Shown: piece after piece, positions 4,837 to 14,097 of the stretch | Layout: every line of letters begins with the position of its first letter | Position numbering within the stretch: position 1 is the stretch's first letter | From: Candidatus Undinarchaeales archaeon SRR5007147.bin71 | Lineage (GTDB): Archaea > Undinarchaeota > Undinarchaeia > Undinarchaeales > Undinarchaeaceae | NCBI GenBank assembly: GCA_014189675.1 | Contig: DVAE01000037.1 | Location: 1 to 16,040, forward strand | Length of the DNA: 16,040 nt | Reading direction: 5' to 3' | The notes under the pieces: generated by a model | What the model saw: only the letters and a program-made list of their open reading frames with translations | Databases searched by the model: none | What the model was told of the DNA's origin: nothing | Position numbers and translations under genes: made by a program

Positions 4837-6653
4837 TGGAAAGACCAACTGACGTATATCTCAATGGAAGAATTATCGGCAATACAGATGATGCTATCAA
4901 GCTTTCTGATGAGATGAGGAACCTAAGAAGGCAGAGCGTTATTGCATCGGATGTCAGCATATCATACATTGATTCTGAAAACGAGCTTCATATAAACACT
5001 GACGAAGGGCGTGTTGTCAGACCTCTTATTCGCGTTGAAAAAGGAGTTCCAATTCTCACTGAAGATTATCTTAACAAAGTAAAGAACGATGAGATGTCAT
5101 GGGGGGATCTTGTCCGAAGAGGGATAATTGAGTACCTTGACGCTTCAGAAGAGGAAAATACCTATATAGCTCTCAATGAATCCGACTTGACTGATGAGCA
5201 CACTCATTTGGAGCTGGATCCGGCAACAATGTTCGGAGTATGCGGAAATTTTGTTCCCTTCCTTAACCATAACATGGCAACCCGTGTCACCCTCGGTGCA
5301 AATATGTCCAAACAGGGTAGTGGACTTTATGCTTCCAATTACTCAATTAGAACTGATACACAGAAACACCTTCTCAATTATGCTCAGATGCCAATAGTCA
5401 AGTCAGTCCCAATGGATTTAGTGAATTATGATGAAAGACCCTCAGGACAAAATCTTGTTGTAGCTATTCTTTCACAAGGAGGGTATAATATGCAGGATGC
5501 TATCATATTAAACAAGGCATCAGTCGAGCGCGGAATAGGCCGCTCTGTTGCCTTCAGAACTTACAAAGCATCTGAACAGAGGTATCCTGGTGGTCAGGTT
5601 GACTCAATAGAAGTTCCTGACAAGGAAGTGAGGGGTTATCGTTCCGAGACTTGTTATAGGCACCTCGGGGAAGATGGAATCGTTGAGCCCGAATCAATAA
5701 TAGGGGAAGAAGACGTTATACTAGGTAAGACATCCCCTCCTAGATTCCTTGAGGTTATGGAGGAGTTCGGAATCTCTGTTAAAAACAGGAGAGAAAGTTC
5801 ACTTGCAGCAAAGACTGGTGAAGGAGGAATAGCAGATACAGTTCTTATTTCAGAGAATCTCGAAGGAGACAAACAGGTCAAGGTAAAACTTCGTGATCAA
5901 AGAATTCCTGAGCTTGGAGACAAGTTCTCATCAAGGCACGGTCAAAAAGGTGTCATTGGTCAGGTTCTCCCTCAGGAAGATGCTCCCTTCACAGAAGCTG
6001 GAATAATTCCAGATCTCATAATTAACCCGCACGCAATTCCTTCAAGGATGACTATCGGTCAGTTGCTTGAGTCAATAGGTGGAAAACTCGGCTCTCTAGA
6101 AGGAAGGAAAATTGACGCCAGTCCCTTCACAGGGGAGGCAGAAGGGGACATGAGGTCACAGCTTGAGACTCACGGTTTCACAAATACCGGAAAAGAAGTT
6201 ATGTATAATGGGGTGACTGGGGAAAGACTTGAAGCGGAAATTTTCATTGGAGTTGTCTATTATCAGAAGCTCAAGCATATGGTCGTTGACAAGATAAGAG
6301 CCCGTTCAAGGGGTCCTGTTCAGATACTAACAAGACAGCCAACTGCAGGAAAGGCAAGAGATGGGGGTCTGAGAGTAGGAGAAATGGAAAAGGATACCTT
6401 TGTAGCACACGGGGCGGCACTCCTTTTGAAGGAGCGGCTCCTTGACGAGTCAGATAAAACAACTGTTCCTGTTTGCAGTAGTTGCGGTCTTGTCTCTGTA
6501 TATGACAGATTCAGGGATATGTATTTCTGTACAGTATGTGGTGAGAACATCGAAGCAAAGATGGTCGAGATGTCTTACGCATTCAAACTGCTTCTTGATG
6601 AAATGAAGTCACTGTGCATTTACCCAAGACTTTTAATTGGTGATAAAGGATGA
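4833..6653 (+). CDS. rpoB1: RNA polymerase subunit B' (C-terminal part of split B)
   Basis: 606 residues completing subunit B. Conserved blocks: GYNMQDAIILNKASVERG near residue 217, KFSSRHGQKGVIGQ near 363 (hybrid-binding domain), the YYQKLKHMVVDKIRARSRGP region near 475, and QPTAGKARDGGLRVGEMEKD near 500 (anchor and clamp contacts). The C-terminal clamp carries a zinc site with Cys548, Cys551, Cys566 and Cys569. The start overlaps the B'' stop (ATGA) with no convincing Shine-Dalgarno site, so equal dosage of the two halves probably comes from termination-reinitiation. The stop overlaps the rpoA' start the same way at 6650-6653. Confidence 0.97.
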   Translation: MMERPTDVYLNGRIIGNTDDAIKLSDEMRNLRRQSVIASDVSISYIDSENELHINTDEGRVVRPLIRVEKGVPILTEDYLNKVKNDEMSWGDLVRRGIIEYLDASEEENTYIALNESDLTDEHTHLELDPATMFGVCGNFVPFLNHNMATRVTLGANMSKQGSGLYASNYSIRTDTQKHLLNYAQMPIVKSVPMDLVNYDERPSGQNLVVAILSQGGYNMQDAIILNKASVERGIGRSVAFRTYKASEQRYPGGQVDSIEVPDKEVRGYRSETCYRHLGEDGIVEPESIIGEEDVILGKTSPPRFLEVMEEFGISVKNRRESSLAAKTGEGGIADTVLISENLEGDKQVKVKLRDQRIPELGDKFSSRHGQKGVIGQVLPQEDAPFTEAGIIPDLIINPHAIPSRMTIGQLLESIGGKLGSLEGRKIDASPFTGEAEGDMRSQLETHGFTNTGKEVMYNGVTGERLEAEIFIGVVYYQKLKHMVVDKIRARSRGPVQILTRQPTAGKARDGGLRVGEMEKDTFVAHGAALLLKERLLDESDKTTVPVCSSCGLVSVYDRFRDMYFCTVCGENIEAKMVEMSYAFKLLLDEMKSLCIYPRLLIGDKG

Positions 6654-9211
6654 GCAAGTTCATAAAAAGTAAAATAGACAGTATAGAGTTCAGAATGCTT
6701 TCCCCTAAAATGATTAAGAGGATGGCTGTTGCTAAAATAATTACTCCTGATACTCATGACACTGACGGATATCCTATCAAATCAGGTCTTATGGATCCCC
6801 GCCTAGGTGTTATAGATCCTGGTCTCAGGTGCAGAACCTGCAAAAGCAAGATGGGTGAATGCCCAGGACACTTCGGATTTATAGATCTTGCAAGACCTGT
6901 TATTCATGTTGGCTACAATAAGCTGATCTACAATACTCTTCGTGGAACCTGCAGACCCTGTGGTCGAATTCTCATGCCTCAAAGCGATATAGATGATTAC
7001 AAACTGAAGCTTAGAGAGGCCAAGGATCTTGGTGCTGAAGAGTTCGAGGACATGGTTAAGAAAACAACAACTGAAGCCAGAAAGCCAAAAGCCTGCGCCC
7101 ACTGTTCTGAGAAAAAACTGAAAATCAAATTTGACAAGCCAACTGGCTACACAGAAGATGGGGACCGGATTATGCCGACTGAGATAAAAGAGTGGTTCGA
7201 AAAAATACCGGATGATGATATTCTTCTATTCGGACTAAGCCCCGAGAGTTCAAGACCAGAGTGGGCAATACTAACCGTTGTTCCGGTTCCTCCAGTTACT
7301 ACAAGACCGAGTATTACACTTGAAACAGGAGAGCGTTCCGAAGACGACCTTACTCACAAACTTGTTGATATAATTCGTCTGAACCAGAGGCTTCGCGAGA
7401 ACATAGAAGCAGGAGCTCCTCACCTAATTGTTGAGGATCAGTGGGAGCTTGTTCAGTACCACGTAACTACCTTGATGGACAATGAAGTAACCGGCGTTCC
7501 AACAGCAAGGCACATGTCAGGAAGACCTCTCAAAACACTCAAACAGAGGCTGAAGGGAAAAGAAGGTCGATTCAGGTCAAGCTTAGCAGGGAAGCGCGTT
7601 GACTTCTCCGCAAGAACTGTAGTTTCTCCTGACCCAAACATCAGCATAGATGAGGTAGGAATCCCGTATGAGATTGCCACAGAGCTCACAATACCTGAGA
7701 GAATTACTACTCTTAACAAGGACAGAATTTTGAACTATGTTAAAAACCGTGACAAATATCCAGGGGCAAACTATGTACTCAGACCTGATGGAAGAAGAAA
7801 GAGGATAAGTTCGGAAAGTATCGATGAAATCCTGGAAGAATTAGATGTTGGATACATAGTTGAGAGGCACCTCATCGACGGTGACATAGTTCTCTTTAAC
7901 AGGCAGCCTTCTCTTCACAGAATGTCAATGATGGCGCACAGAGCCAGAATTCTCCCAGGAAAGACATTCAGGCTAAACCTTTGCGTTTGCACTCCTTACA
8001 ATGCTGACTTCGACGGGGACGAAATGAACCTTCACGTTCCTCAGACTGAAGAGGCAAGAACTGAAGCCCGTCTTCTGATGTCAGTCCAGAATCAGATAAG
8101 ATCTCCAAGATTCGGAGGTCCTATAATCGGTTGCATACACGATCACATTTCAGGACTTTACTCTCTCAGCAACGACGAATTCAATTCCAAGGAAGCGTTC
8201 CAGCTGGCTACACGAGCAGGGTACACAGACGAGTTTAAACACGGTTCAGGAAAGGTACATGGACGAGATATTATCAGCCTTTTCATCCCCGATAATATAA
8301 ACATGGAATACACTGCCAAAGACAAGGAAACGGTCGTCATACAAAAAGGAGTTCTCAAAAAGGGCTCAATTGACGAGAAGTCTGTCGGAGTTATGTCCGG
8401 AAAGCTTCTTGATGAAGTTCTCAGAAAACACGGACCTGAGGGAGCAAAAGTCTTCCTTAACTCAATCACAAAACTTGCTATTGCATATCTTGACAAGAGA
8501 GGATTCACAACCGGTCTTGATGAGGAAGACCTCCCTGAAAAGACAATGAAAGAAATTTCTAATGTTCTTTCCGGCGCAGAGAAAAAGGTTGACGAATTGG
8601 TTTCAAAATATCGTAAAGGAAAGCTCGCCCCATCCAAGGGAAAGAGTGTAATCGACACACTTGAGGAGCTAATTATGGTAGAGCTGAACAATGCAAGGAA
8701 TAAAGCAGGAACTCTTGCAAAAGACCATCTCGAGGAGAATAACTTCGCACTTCTCATGGCAAAGACCGGAGCCAGAGGAAGCATGCTCAACATAACTCAA
8801 ATGTCTGCGTGCATCGGTCAGCAGGCTATCAGAGGTCAGAGAATTCTCAGAGGATACAGGGAAAGAACTCTTCCTCACTTCTCCAGGAACGATCTTGGTT
8901 CAAGGGCTCATGGATTCGTTACTTCAAGTTACAAGAGTGGCATGGATCCTATTGAATTCTTCTTCCACGCAATGGGTGGTCGCGAATCACTTACAGACAC
9001 AGCAATGAGGACTCCAAAATCAGGTTATCTCCAGCGCAGGCTTATCAACGCAATGCAGGATATTATTGTTGACTACAACGAGACTGTCAGAGATGGTCGC
9101 GGAGTCATTATACAGTTCAGCTACGGTGAAGATGGAATAGATCCGGCAAAGACCGATCTTGGAAGGTCTGTTAATCTAGAGAAAACATTAAAGGATGTGG
9201 AAAATAAATGA
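6650..9211 (+). CDS. rpoA1: RNA polymerase subunit A' (N-terminal part of split A)
   Basis: 853 residues of the largest subunit. A clamp zinc site near the N-terminus has Cys61, Cys64, Cys71 and His74, followed by a second cysteine set (CRPCG near 96 and CAHC near 149). The catalytic motif [10 protein letters not shown] lies at 451-460, with Asp453, Asp455 and Asp457 as the magnesium ligands. Also seen are the rudder/lid region [23 protein letters not shown] near 305, [14 protein letters not shown] just before the active site and the bridge-helix entry [19 protein letters not shown] near 778. Length is normal for archaeal A'. The split from A'' falls after the bridge helix, and the genes overlap by ATGA at 9208-9211. 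No intein. Confidence 0.98.
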   Translation: MSKFIKSKIDSIEFRMLSPKMIKRMAVAKIITPDTHDTDGYPIKSGLMDPRLGVIDPGLRCRTCKSKMGECPGHFGFIDLARPVIHVGYNKLIYNTLRGTCRPCGRILMPQSDIDDYKLKLREAKDLGAEEFEDMVKKTTTEARKPKACAHCSEKKLKIKFDKPTGYTEDGDRIMPTEIKEWFEKIPDDDILLFGLSPESSRPEWAILTVVPVPPVTTRPSITLETGERSEDDLTHKLVDIIRLNQRLRENIEAGAPHLIVEDQWELVQYHVTTLMDNEVTGVPTARHMSGRPLKTLKQRLKGKEGRFRSSLAGKRVDFSARTVVSPDPNISIDEVGIPYEIATELTIPERITTLNKDRILNYVKNRDKYPGANYVLRPDGRRKRISSESIDEILEELDVGYIVERHLIDGDIVLFNRQPSLHRMSMMAHRARILPGKTFRLNLCVCTPYNADFDGDEMNLHVPQTEEARTEARLLMSVQNQIRSPRFGGPIIGCIHDHISGLYSLSNDEFNSKEAFQLATRAGYTDEFKHGSGKVHGRDIISLFIPDNINMEYTAKDKETVVIQKGVLKKGSIDEKSVGVMSGKLLDEVLRKHGPEGAKVFLNSITKLAIAYLDKRGFTTGLDEEDLPEKTMKEISNVLSGAEKKVDELVSKYRKGKLAPSKGKSVIDTLEELIMVELNNARNKAGTLAKDHLEENNFALLMAKTGARGSMLNITQMSACIGQQAIRGQRILRGYRERTLPHFSRNDLGSRAHGFVTSSYKSGMDPIEFFFHAMGGRESLTDTAMRTPKSGYLQRRLINAMQDIIVDYNETVRDGRGVIIQFSYGEDGIDPAKTDLGRSVNLEKTLKDVENK

Positions 9212-10347
9212 GTGATAGTTCAAAATCAAGAGAAGAGAATGAAATTTTACTACCTCCTAAGCTAAAGAAAGCAGCCGAGGACTTTGCATCCAAGACAAAG
9301 ACACGGAAACAGTCTGAGGACTTTCTCAATCTTGTCACTTCAACTTACATTAAGGCGAAGGTCGAGCCCGGAGAGGGTGTCGGGGTCGTTGCTGCACAGT
9401 CTCTGGGAGAGCCTGGAACTCAAATGATGATGAGAACCAAGCACTACGCTGGAACTGCCATGGACGTTACACGCGGTCTTCCAAGACTTATTGAAATCTT
9501 CGATGCAAGAAGAACTCCGAAGACGCCAATGATGGAAATTTATCTAGATAAGGCTAACAATACAATTGAAAAGGCTGAGTCTATGGCTCATCGTCTTAAG
9601 GAGACCAGAATAAAGAACATAATGACTGAAATGTCTACGGACTTCGCAAAATATTCTGTTACAGTTACTCTTGACAGAAATGAGCTGAAAAAGCGCAACA
9701 TCACTCCAAAGAAACTTGAGAACACACTTGTTGAGATATACGGAAACAGAATATCTGTCGAGGGTGGAAACAAGGTAGTCGTAAAAACAGAGAAAAAAGT
9801 CGCGTCTCTTTTGCAGAAGCTAAAGGAAGATTTGCGCGAAACTCACCTTTCCGGAATTGGAGGAATAAGCTATGTCGTGGTGCAGAAGAAGGATCGCGAC
9901 TACATTCTCTACACAAGTGGAACTAATCTAAAGGATGTTCTTCTTGTCCCTGGTGTTGATTCTTCTCGAACTAAGAGCAACGATATACTTGAGGTGGAGA
10001 AAGTATTCGGAATAGAGGCTGCAAGAAATATGCTTGTCGAGGAGACAATTCTTACACTTGATGATGCCGGATTGTCTGTTGACAACAGGCACATAACTCT
10101 TGTCTCTGACACAATGTGTGCTGATGGCCGAGTGAAGGCTGTAGGAAGGCACGGAATTTCCGGGGACAAGGCATCGATTCTGGCAAGAGCTAGTTTCGAG
10201 GAGACAGTGAAACACCTTCTCAAGGCTGCTGCATACAATGAAGAGGACCCACTCAACGGTGTTGTTGAGAACATAATTGTCGGGCAGGTAATAAATCTTG
10301 GAACAGGCGTTCCAGAGCTCATAATGAAAAAGGTAGATGAGAAATGA
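9208..10347 (+). CDS. rpoA2: RNA polymerase subunit A'' (C-terminal part of split A)
   Basis: 379 residues completing the largest subunit. Near residue 57 is [19 protein letters not shown] followed by RTKHYAG, the trigger-loop region that closes on the incoming nucleotide. Further on are [20 protein letters not shown] near 89 (cleft and jaw), [16 protein letters not shown] near 243 and the conserved end with [17 protein letters not shown] near 303. The start overlaps the rpoA' stop and the stop overlaps the nusA start (ATGA at 10344-10347). In many archaea rpl30e lies between rpoA'' and nusA; here the two genes overlap, so it is absent from this site. Confidence 0.97.
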   Translation: MSDSSKSREENEILLPPKLKKAAEDFASKTKTRKQSEDFLNLVTSTYIKAKVEPGEGVGVVAAQSLGEPGTQMMMRTKHYAGTAMDVTRGLPRLIEIFDARRTPKTPMMEIYLDKANNTIEKAESMAHRLKETRIKNIMTEMSTDFAKYSVTVTLDRNELKKRNITPKKLENTLVEIYGNRISVEGGNKVVVKTEKKVASLLQKLKEDLRETHLSGIGGISYVVVQKKDRDYILYTSGTNLKDVLLVPGVDSSRTKSNDILEVEKVFGIEAARNMLVEETILTLDDAGLSVDNRHITLVSDTMCADGRVKAVGRHGISGDKASILARASFEETVKHLLKAAAYNEEDPLNGVVENIIVGQVINLGTGVPELIMKKVDEK

Positions 10348-10751
10348 CGCTTCTCATAACAAATGATACACTTTCTCTTGTAAGTGCTCTTGAGAAAATC
10401 TCAAATGCCCGTGTTATTGAATGTATTGATTCTGAAAAAGAACTTATATTTATTGTCCAAGAGGGAGACGCCCGAATTGCAATTGGGAAAAACGGGGAAA
10501 ACGCAAAGCGCTTGTCCAGAGATGTAGGAAAAAATGTCCGAATTGTTGAGATTTCAGAGGACCCAGTAAAGTTCGTCAAGAATTATCTCGGAACTGGAAT
10601 TGACTACTCTGCTGAACTCAAAGAAGGCAGTATCATAATCAATACAGACGACTACAATAAGGGAAGAATAATAGGAAAAGGCGGCACAAAGGTTAAAATA
10701 CTAGGCTCCTTACTAAAAAGGCACTATAATTTACAGGTAAAAGTAAACTAA
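10344..10751 (+). CDS. nusA: NusA-like KH-domain protein
   Basis: 135 residues, the short archaeal NusA: two KH RNA-binding domains without the N-terminal polymerase-binding domain and S1 domain of bacterial NusA. The GxxG loops are visible as GKNG at 48-51 (in [15 protein letters not shown]) and GKGG at 111-114 (in [14 protein letters not shown]). It probably binds nascent RNA and may assist transcription elongation, termination or ribosomal RNA synthesis; the archaeal role is poorly defined. Its position between polymerase and ribosomal protein genes is the conserved archaeal arrangement. The start overlaps the rpoA'' stop by ATGA and its TAA shares one base with the rps12 ATG (TAATG at 10749-10753). 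Confidence 0.93.
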   Translation: MTLLITNDTLSLVSALEKISNARVIECIDSEKELIFIVQEGDARIAIGKNGENAKRLSRDVGKNVRIVEISEDPVKFVKNYLGTGIDYSAELKEGSIIINTDDYNKGRIIGKGGTKVKILGSLLKRHYNLQVKVN

Positions 10752-11188
10752 TGGCAAGAAAACCAACAGGACTCTATACGGCAAGAAAGCTTAAGAAGAG
10801 AAGGCAGCGCTTCAGATGGAGTGACCGCCTCTACAAAAGGCGAGCTCTTGCTCTAAACATCCGCTCTTCTCCTCTTGCTGGAGCTCCGCAGGCTAAAGGT
10901 ATAGTACTGGAGAAAGTCGGTCTTGAGGCAAAACAGCCAAACTCGGCTATCCGAAAGTGTGTCAGAGTCCAACTTACAAAGAACAACAAACTAGTCACAG
11001 CCTTTATGCCTGGAAATAATGCTATCAGTTTCATAAATGAACACGACGAAGTTGACATCGTAGGAATCCGCGGTCCAATGGGTAAATCAAAGGGGGACAT
11101 CCCTGGTGTACGATTCAAGGTTATCAAAGTTAATGGAATTTCCCTTCCGGAACTCATCAAGGGAACAAAAGAGAGGTCGCTTAAGTAA
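10751..11188 (+). CDS. rps12: Small ribosomal subunit protein S12 (uS12)
   Basis: 145 residues, the usual length for archaeal uS12 (eukaryotic S23 type). The basic N-terminal tail ([13 protein letters not shown]) is followed by the decoding-centre loop [10 protein letters not shown] with PNSAIRK at 63-69, and then by the region [25 protein letters not shown] near 106-130. uS12 sits at the 30S decoding site facing EF-2 and the EF-1 alpha complex, both encoded just downstream. ATG overlaps the nusA stop by one base, and its own TAA overlaps the rps7 ATG by one base. Confidence 0.97.
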   Translation: MARKPTGLYTARKLKKRRQRFRWSDRLYKRRALALNIRSSPLAGAPQAKGIVLEKVGLEAKQPNSAIRKCVRVQLTKNNKLVTAFMPGNNAISFINEHDEVDIVGIRGPMGKSKGDIPGVRFKVIKVNGISLPELIKGTKERSLK

Positions 11189-11790
11189 TGAATTTCAAAG
11201 TTTTTGGAAAATGGGACTCTACAAATCTTGTGGTCAGGGACATTGGTATTAGAGCTTACCTTAACACGGGAGGAAATACGGTTCCTCACTCTTATGGAAA
11301 GTATGCCAAGGTAAAATTTGGAAACTCACATTATTCAATGGTCGAGAGGCTTGCAAACAAGATGATGGTCACAGGACATCTTAAGGACAACAGAACGCAC
11401 AAGAAAGCCAGCGGTCGCGACTCTGGAAAGAAACAAAAGGCCCTCAAATCCGTCAGAAAGTCTCTTGAAATCATTGAAAAAAAGACATCAGAAAATCCTC
11501 TTCAAGTTCTTATCCGTGCAGTGGAATATAGCGCCCCAATTGAGGAGACAACAAGAATAAGGCAGGGTGGAATTATAGCCCATAGGCCTGTTAACGTTGC
11601 TCCAATCAGAAGGGTTGACCTGGCACTCAGATTTCTCAGTCACGGAGCAAGTGCACGATCCTTCAAGTCAAAACAGAGTGTAGAAACTTCTCTTGCTGCA
11701 GAGATTATTGCGGCAGGAAGCGGAGATCAGAAGTGCTATGCTGTTAGCAAGAGAGACGAGCTTGAGAGAGTCGCAGCAAGCGCACGCTAA
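11188..11790 (+). CDS. rps7: Small ribosomal subunit protein S7 (uS7)
   Basis: 200 residues, normal for archaeal uS7, which is longer at the N-terminus than the bacterial form. Recognisable blocks are VERLANKMM near 52, NPLQVLIRAVEYSAPIEETTRIRQGG near 102-127 and the C-terminal RRVDLALRFLSHGA followed by a stretch ending AEIIAAG and AVSKRDELERVAASAR. uS7 organises the 30S head and contacts the exit-site tRNA and mRNA. Start is the TAATG overlap with rps12, and the stop is followed after five bases by fusA. Confidence 0.96.
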   Translation: MNFKVFGKWDSTNLVVRDIGIRAYLNTGGNTVPHSYGKYAKVKFGNSHYSMVERLANKMMVTGHLKDNRTHKKASGRDSGKKQKALKSVRKSLEIIEKKTSENPLQVLIRAVEYSAPIEETTRIRQGGIIAHRPVNVAPIRRVDLALRFLSHGASARSFKSKQSVETSLAAEIIAAGSGDQKCYAVSKRDELERVAASAR

Positions 11791-11795
11791 TTAAA

Positions 11796-14000
11796 ATGGG
11801 ACGAAGAGAAGATTTAATTGAGAAAATAAAGGAATTAATGAAGACTCCTGATAAAATCAGGAATATGGGGATCATAGCCCACATCGACCACGGCAAGACA
11901 ACACTTTCCGACAGTCTTCTTGCAGATTCAGGTCTTATATCTGAAGATCTCGCTGGGCAGCAGAGGGCTCTCGATTTCGACGAGCAGGAACAGGCTCGAG
12001 GAATAACTATTAACGCGGCCAATGTTACACTGGTTCACAACTCTGAGGGAGAGGACTATCTTATAAATCTTATTGACACTCCAGGTCACGTTGACTTTGG
12101 AGGTGACGTCATCAGAGCAATGAGAGCAGTTGACGGCGGATTAGTTCTCGTTGACGCTGTTGAAGGCTGCATGCCCCAGACAGAAACAGTTCTAAGGCAG
12201 GCTATTAGAGAGCGGGTGAAGCCGCTTCTTTTCATAAACAAAGTTGACAGACTTATAAGAGAGCTTAAACTGACTCCTGAACAGATGCAGGAGCGTTTTG
12301 TAAAAATAATCGCAAAGGTAAATCAGTTAATAGCAAAAAACCTCCCAAAAGATTTCGAAAATGACTGGAAGGTCAGAGTTGAAGACGGCTCTGTCATGTT
12401 CGGCTCAGGTTTCCATCGCTGGGCACTTTCCGTTCCTCACATGAAGGAGCTCAAGATATCATTCGGTGACATAATCAATGCATATAGTGAGGGAGACGAC
12501 AAATGGAAGGAGCTAGCAGACAAAGCACCTCTTTCAAAAATTGCCCTCGATCTTGTTGTCAAGCACCATCCAAGCCCTATCGAGTCTCAGAAATACAGAA
12601 TACCTGCAATCTGGCCAGGGGAAGATGAGGAAGTAATGGCTCAACTCAGCTCCTGTGACAAGGATGGTCCTGTGGCTTTTATGATAACTAAGATCCACGC
12701 AGATCCTCACGCTGGAGACGTAGCTCTTGGAAGGCTATACTCGGGAACACTCAGGTCCGGAACGGATCTACACTTAATAAACGCAAAACAGGATTTCAGG
12801 ATTCAACAGTTGGCTCTTTACATGACAAATGACAGAGTCCAGATTGAAGAAGTTCCTGTTGGAAATATTGTTGCTGTAAGTGGCCTCAAAACAGCCCGTT
12901 CTGGAGAAACGGCGTGCTTGCCTTCACAGATAATAGAGCCATTTGAAAGGATTCAGGAGACTGAGCCAGTTGTCACAGAGGCAATAGAGGCGAAGAGTAC
13001 AAAGGACCTTCCAAAACTCGTCGAAGTTCTTTACAGAATTGCAAAGCAGGATCCTGCAATCCATATTGAAGTCGATGAAGAAACTGGGGAGTGCAAAATG
13101 TCCGGGACTGGAGAACTTCATCTAGAAATCTGGAAGTACAGAATAGAGAATGATCACAATATTCCTATTAATTCATCTGATCCAATTGTAGTTTACAGAG
13201 AAACTATTGACACTATGAGTCCTCAGCTCGAAGGAAAGAGCCCGAACAAGCACAACAAATTCTACATCAGTGTTCATCCACTGGAAGAGGAAATCTCCGA
13301 TGCAATTTTAAAAGGTGACCTTCCACAGGGTCGAATAAAGAAGAAATCACAAAAAGAGATTGTAAAGAAATTCGCAGGGCTTGGAATGGACAGCAAGCTT
13401 GCAAAGGGAGTTGCAAGCATTCACGGAAACAACATATTCATGAGCGTCGTCAAAGGAGAAGTTCACCTTGGAGAGGTAATGGAGTTGTGCATGGACGGAT
13501 TTGATGATGTTATAAAGAAGGGTCCGCTTTCAAATGAACGATGTGCCGGACTAAAAGTTGTTCTTCACGATGTCAAGCTTCACGAAGATGCTATTCACAG
13601 AGGTCCTGCACAGGTAATCCCTGCAGTAAGGAATGCAATAAAGGCGGCGATGCTTACTTCCGGAGTACTTCTCACAGAACCTGTTCAGAAGGTCTTCGTC
13701 CGCGTTCCAGAGACTCACATGGGAGCCGTAAACAAGGAAATGCAAGGAAGGCGTGGTCAGATACTTGATATTCAGCAGGAAGGGGACCAAATGGAGATAG
13801 TCGCAAAGGCACCAGTGGCGGAAATGTTCGGATTTGCAGGTGATATAAGGAGCGCTACTGAAGGAAGAGTACTGTGGAGCACTGAAGGTGAAGGATTTGA
13901 GAAGCTTCCTCAGGATTTACAGGCAAAAACAGTGTCTGAAATCAGAGGCAGGAAGGGTCTTAGTGAGAATCCACAGACACCTAGCGACTTGCTCGGTTGA
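11796..14000 (+). CDS. fusA: Elongation factor 2 (translocase GTPase)
   Basis: 734 residues, full length for archaeal EF-2. GTPase motifs: AHIDHGKTT at 28-36 (G1), DTPGH from Asp94 (G3) and NKVD at 148-151 (G4). In domain IV, LHEDAIHRGPAQVIPAV contains the histidine (His601) that archaea and eukaryotes convert to diphthamide. EF-2 uses GTP to move tRNAs and mRNA through the ribosome. It follows rps7 by five bases, so it is part of the same operon, and is the last gene before a clear new promoter. The start has no strong Shine-Dalgarno site. The C-terminal tail after about residue 705 is polar and variable. Confidence 0.98.
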   Translation: MGRREDLIEKIKELMKTPDKIRNMGIIAHIDHGKTTLSDSLLADSGLISEDLAGQQRALDFDEQEQARGITINAANVTLVHNSEGEDYLINLIDTPGHVDFGGDVIRAMRAVDGGLVLVDAVEGCMPQTETVLRQAIRERVKPLLFINKVDRLIRELKLTPEQMQERFVKIIAKVNQLIAKNLPKDFENDWKVRVEDGSVMFGSGFHRWALSVPHMKELKISFGDIINAYSEGDDKWKELADKAPLSKIALDLVVKHHPSPIESQKYRIPAIWPGEDEEVMAQLSSCDKDGPVAFMITKIHADPHAGDVALGRLYSGTLRSGTDLHLINAKQDFRIQQLALYMTNDRVQIEEVPVGNIVAVSGLKTARSGETACLPSQIIEPFERIQETEPVVTEAIEAKSTKDLPKLVEVLYRIAKQDPAIHIEVDEETGECKMSGTGELHLEIWKYRIENDHNIPINSSDPIVVYRETIDTMSPQLEGKSPNKHNKFYISVHPLEEEISDAILKGDLPQGRIKKKSQKEIVKKFAGLGMDSKLAKGVASIHGNNIFMSVVKGEVHLGEVMELCMDGFDDVIKKGPLSNERCAGLKVVLHDVKLHEDAIHRGPAQVIPAVRNAIKAAMLTSGVLLTEPVQKVFVRVPETHMGAVNKEMQGRRGQILDIQQEGDQMEIVAKAPVAEMFGFAGDIRSATEGRVLWSTEGEGFEKLPQDLQAKTVSEIRGRKGLSENPQTPSDLLG

Positions 14001-14013
14001 TAGCGAAAAATCA

Positions 14014-14022
14014 CATATAAAC
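14014..14022 (+). promoter_or_regulatory. TATA box of tuf
   Basis: CATATAAAC preceded by GAAAAA. A start site about 26 bases on would fall near 14044, giving a leader of roughly 50 nt. The overlapping palindrome just downstream is itself TATA-like (TATATATA) and could be the real element, moving the start to about 14053. Confidence 0.55.
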
Positions 14023-14034
14023 CTATATATAGGT
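14021..14034. promoter_or_regulatory. Perfect 14-bp palindrome in the tuf promoter (candidate operator)
   Basis: ACCTATATATAGGT is identical to its reverse complement over all 14 bases. It lies immediately beside the TATA box CATATAAAC and before the likely transcript start. This is where an archaeal dimeric repressor would block TBP/TFB or polymerase. It may instead simply be a symmetrical TATA box. Confidence 0.45.
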
Positions 14035-14055
14035 GTAATAACATCATAATGCTCG

Positions 14056-14077
14056 CGATTATGGCATGACCATATCG
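14056..14077 (+). promoter_or_regulatory. Hairpin in the tuf 5' leader
   Basis: CGA plus TATGG (14056-14064, with one unpaired T at 14059) pairs with CCATA plus TCG (14070-14077) around the loop CATGA. This gives eight pairs with one bulge, ending six bases before the Shine-Dalgarno site. The stem includes part of a possible six-codon upstream ORF (14049-14069). Confidence 0.4.
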
Positions 14078-14082
14078 TTCGC

Positions 14083-14088
14083 AAGGAG
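14083..14088 (+). promoter_or_regulatory. Shine-Dalgarno site of tuf
   Basis: AAGGAG lies nine bases before the ATG at 14098. It sets tuf apart from the operon genes upstream, which use stop/start overlaps. Confidence 0.6.
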
Positions 14089-14097
14089 AAAAAAAAC

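Noticed and set aside
8158-8793. Minus-strand ORF of 211 codons
   Set aside because: Antisense to the conserved rpoA' gene; serine/leucine-rich composition typical of a shadow frame, no promoter or family.
14049-14069. Upstream ORF MLAIMA in the tuf leader as a gene
   Set aside because: Only six codons, and it may lie partly upstream of the transcript start. Kept only as part of the leader observation.
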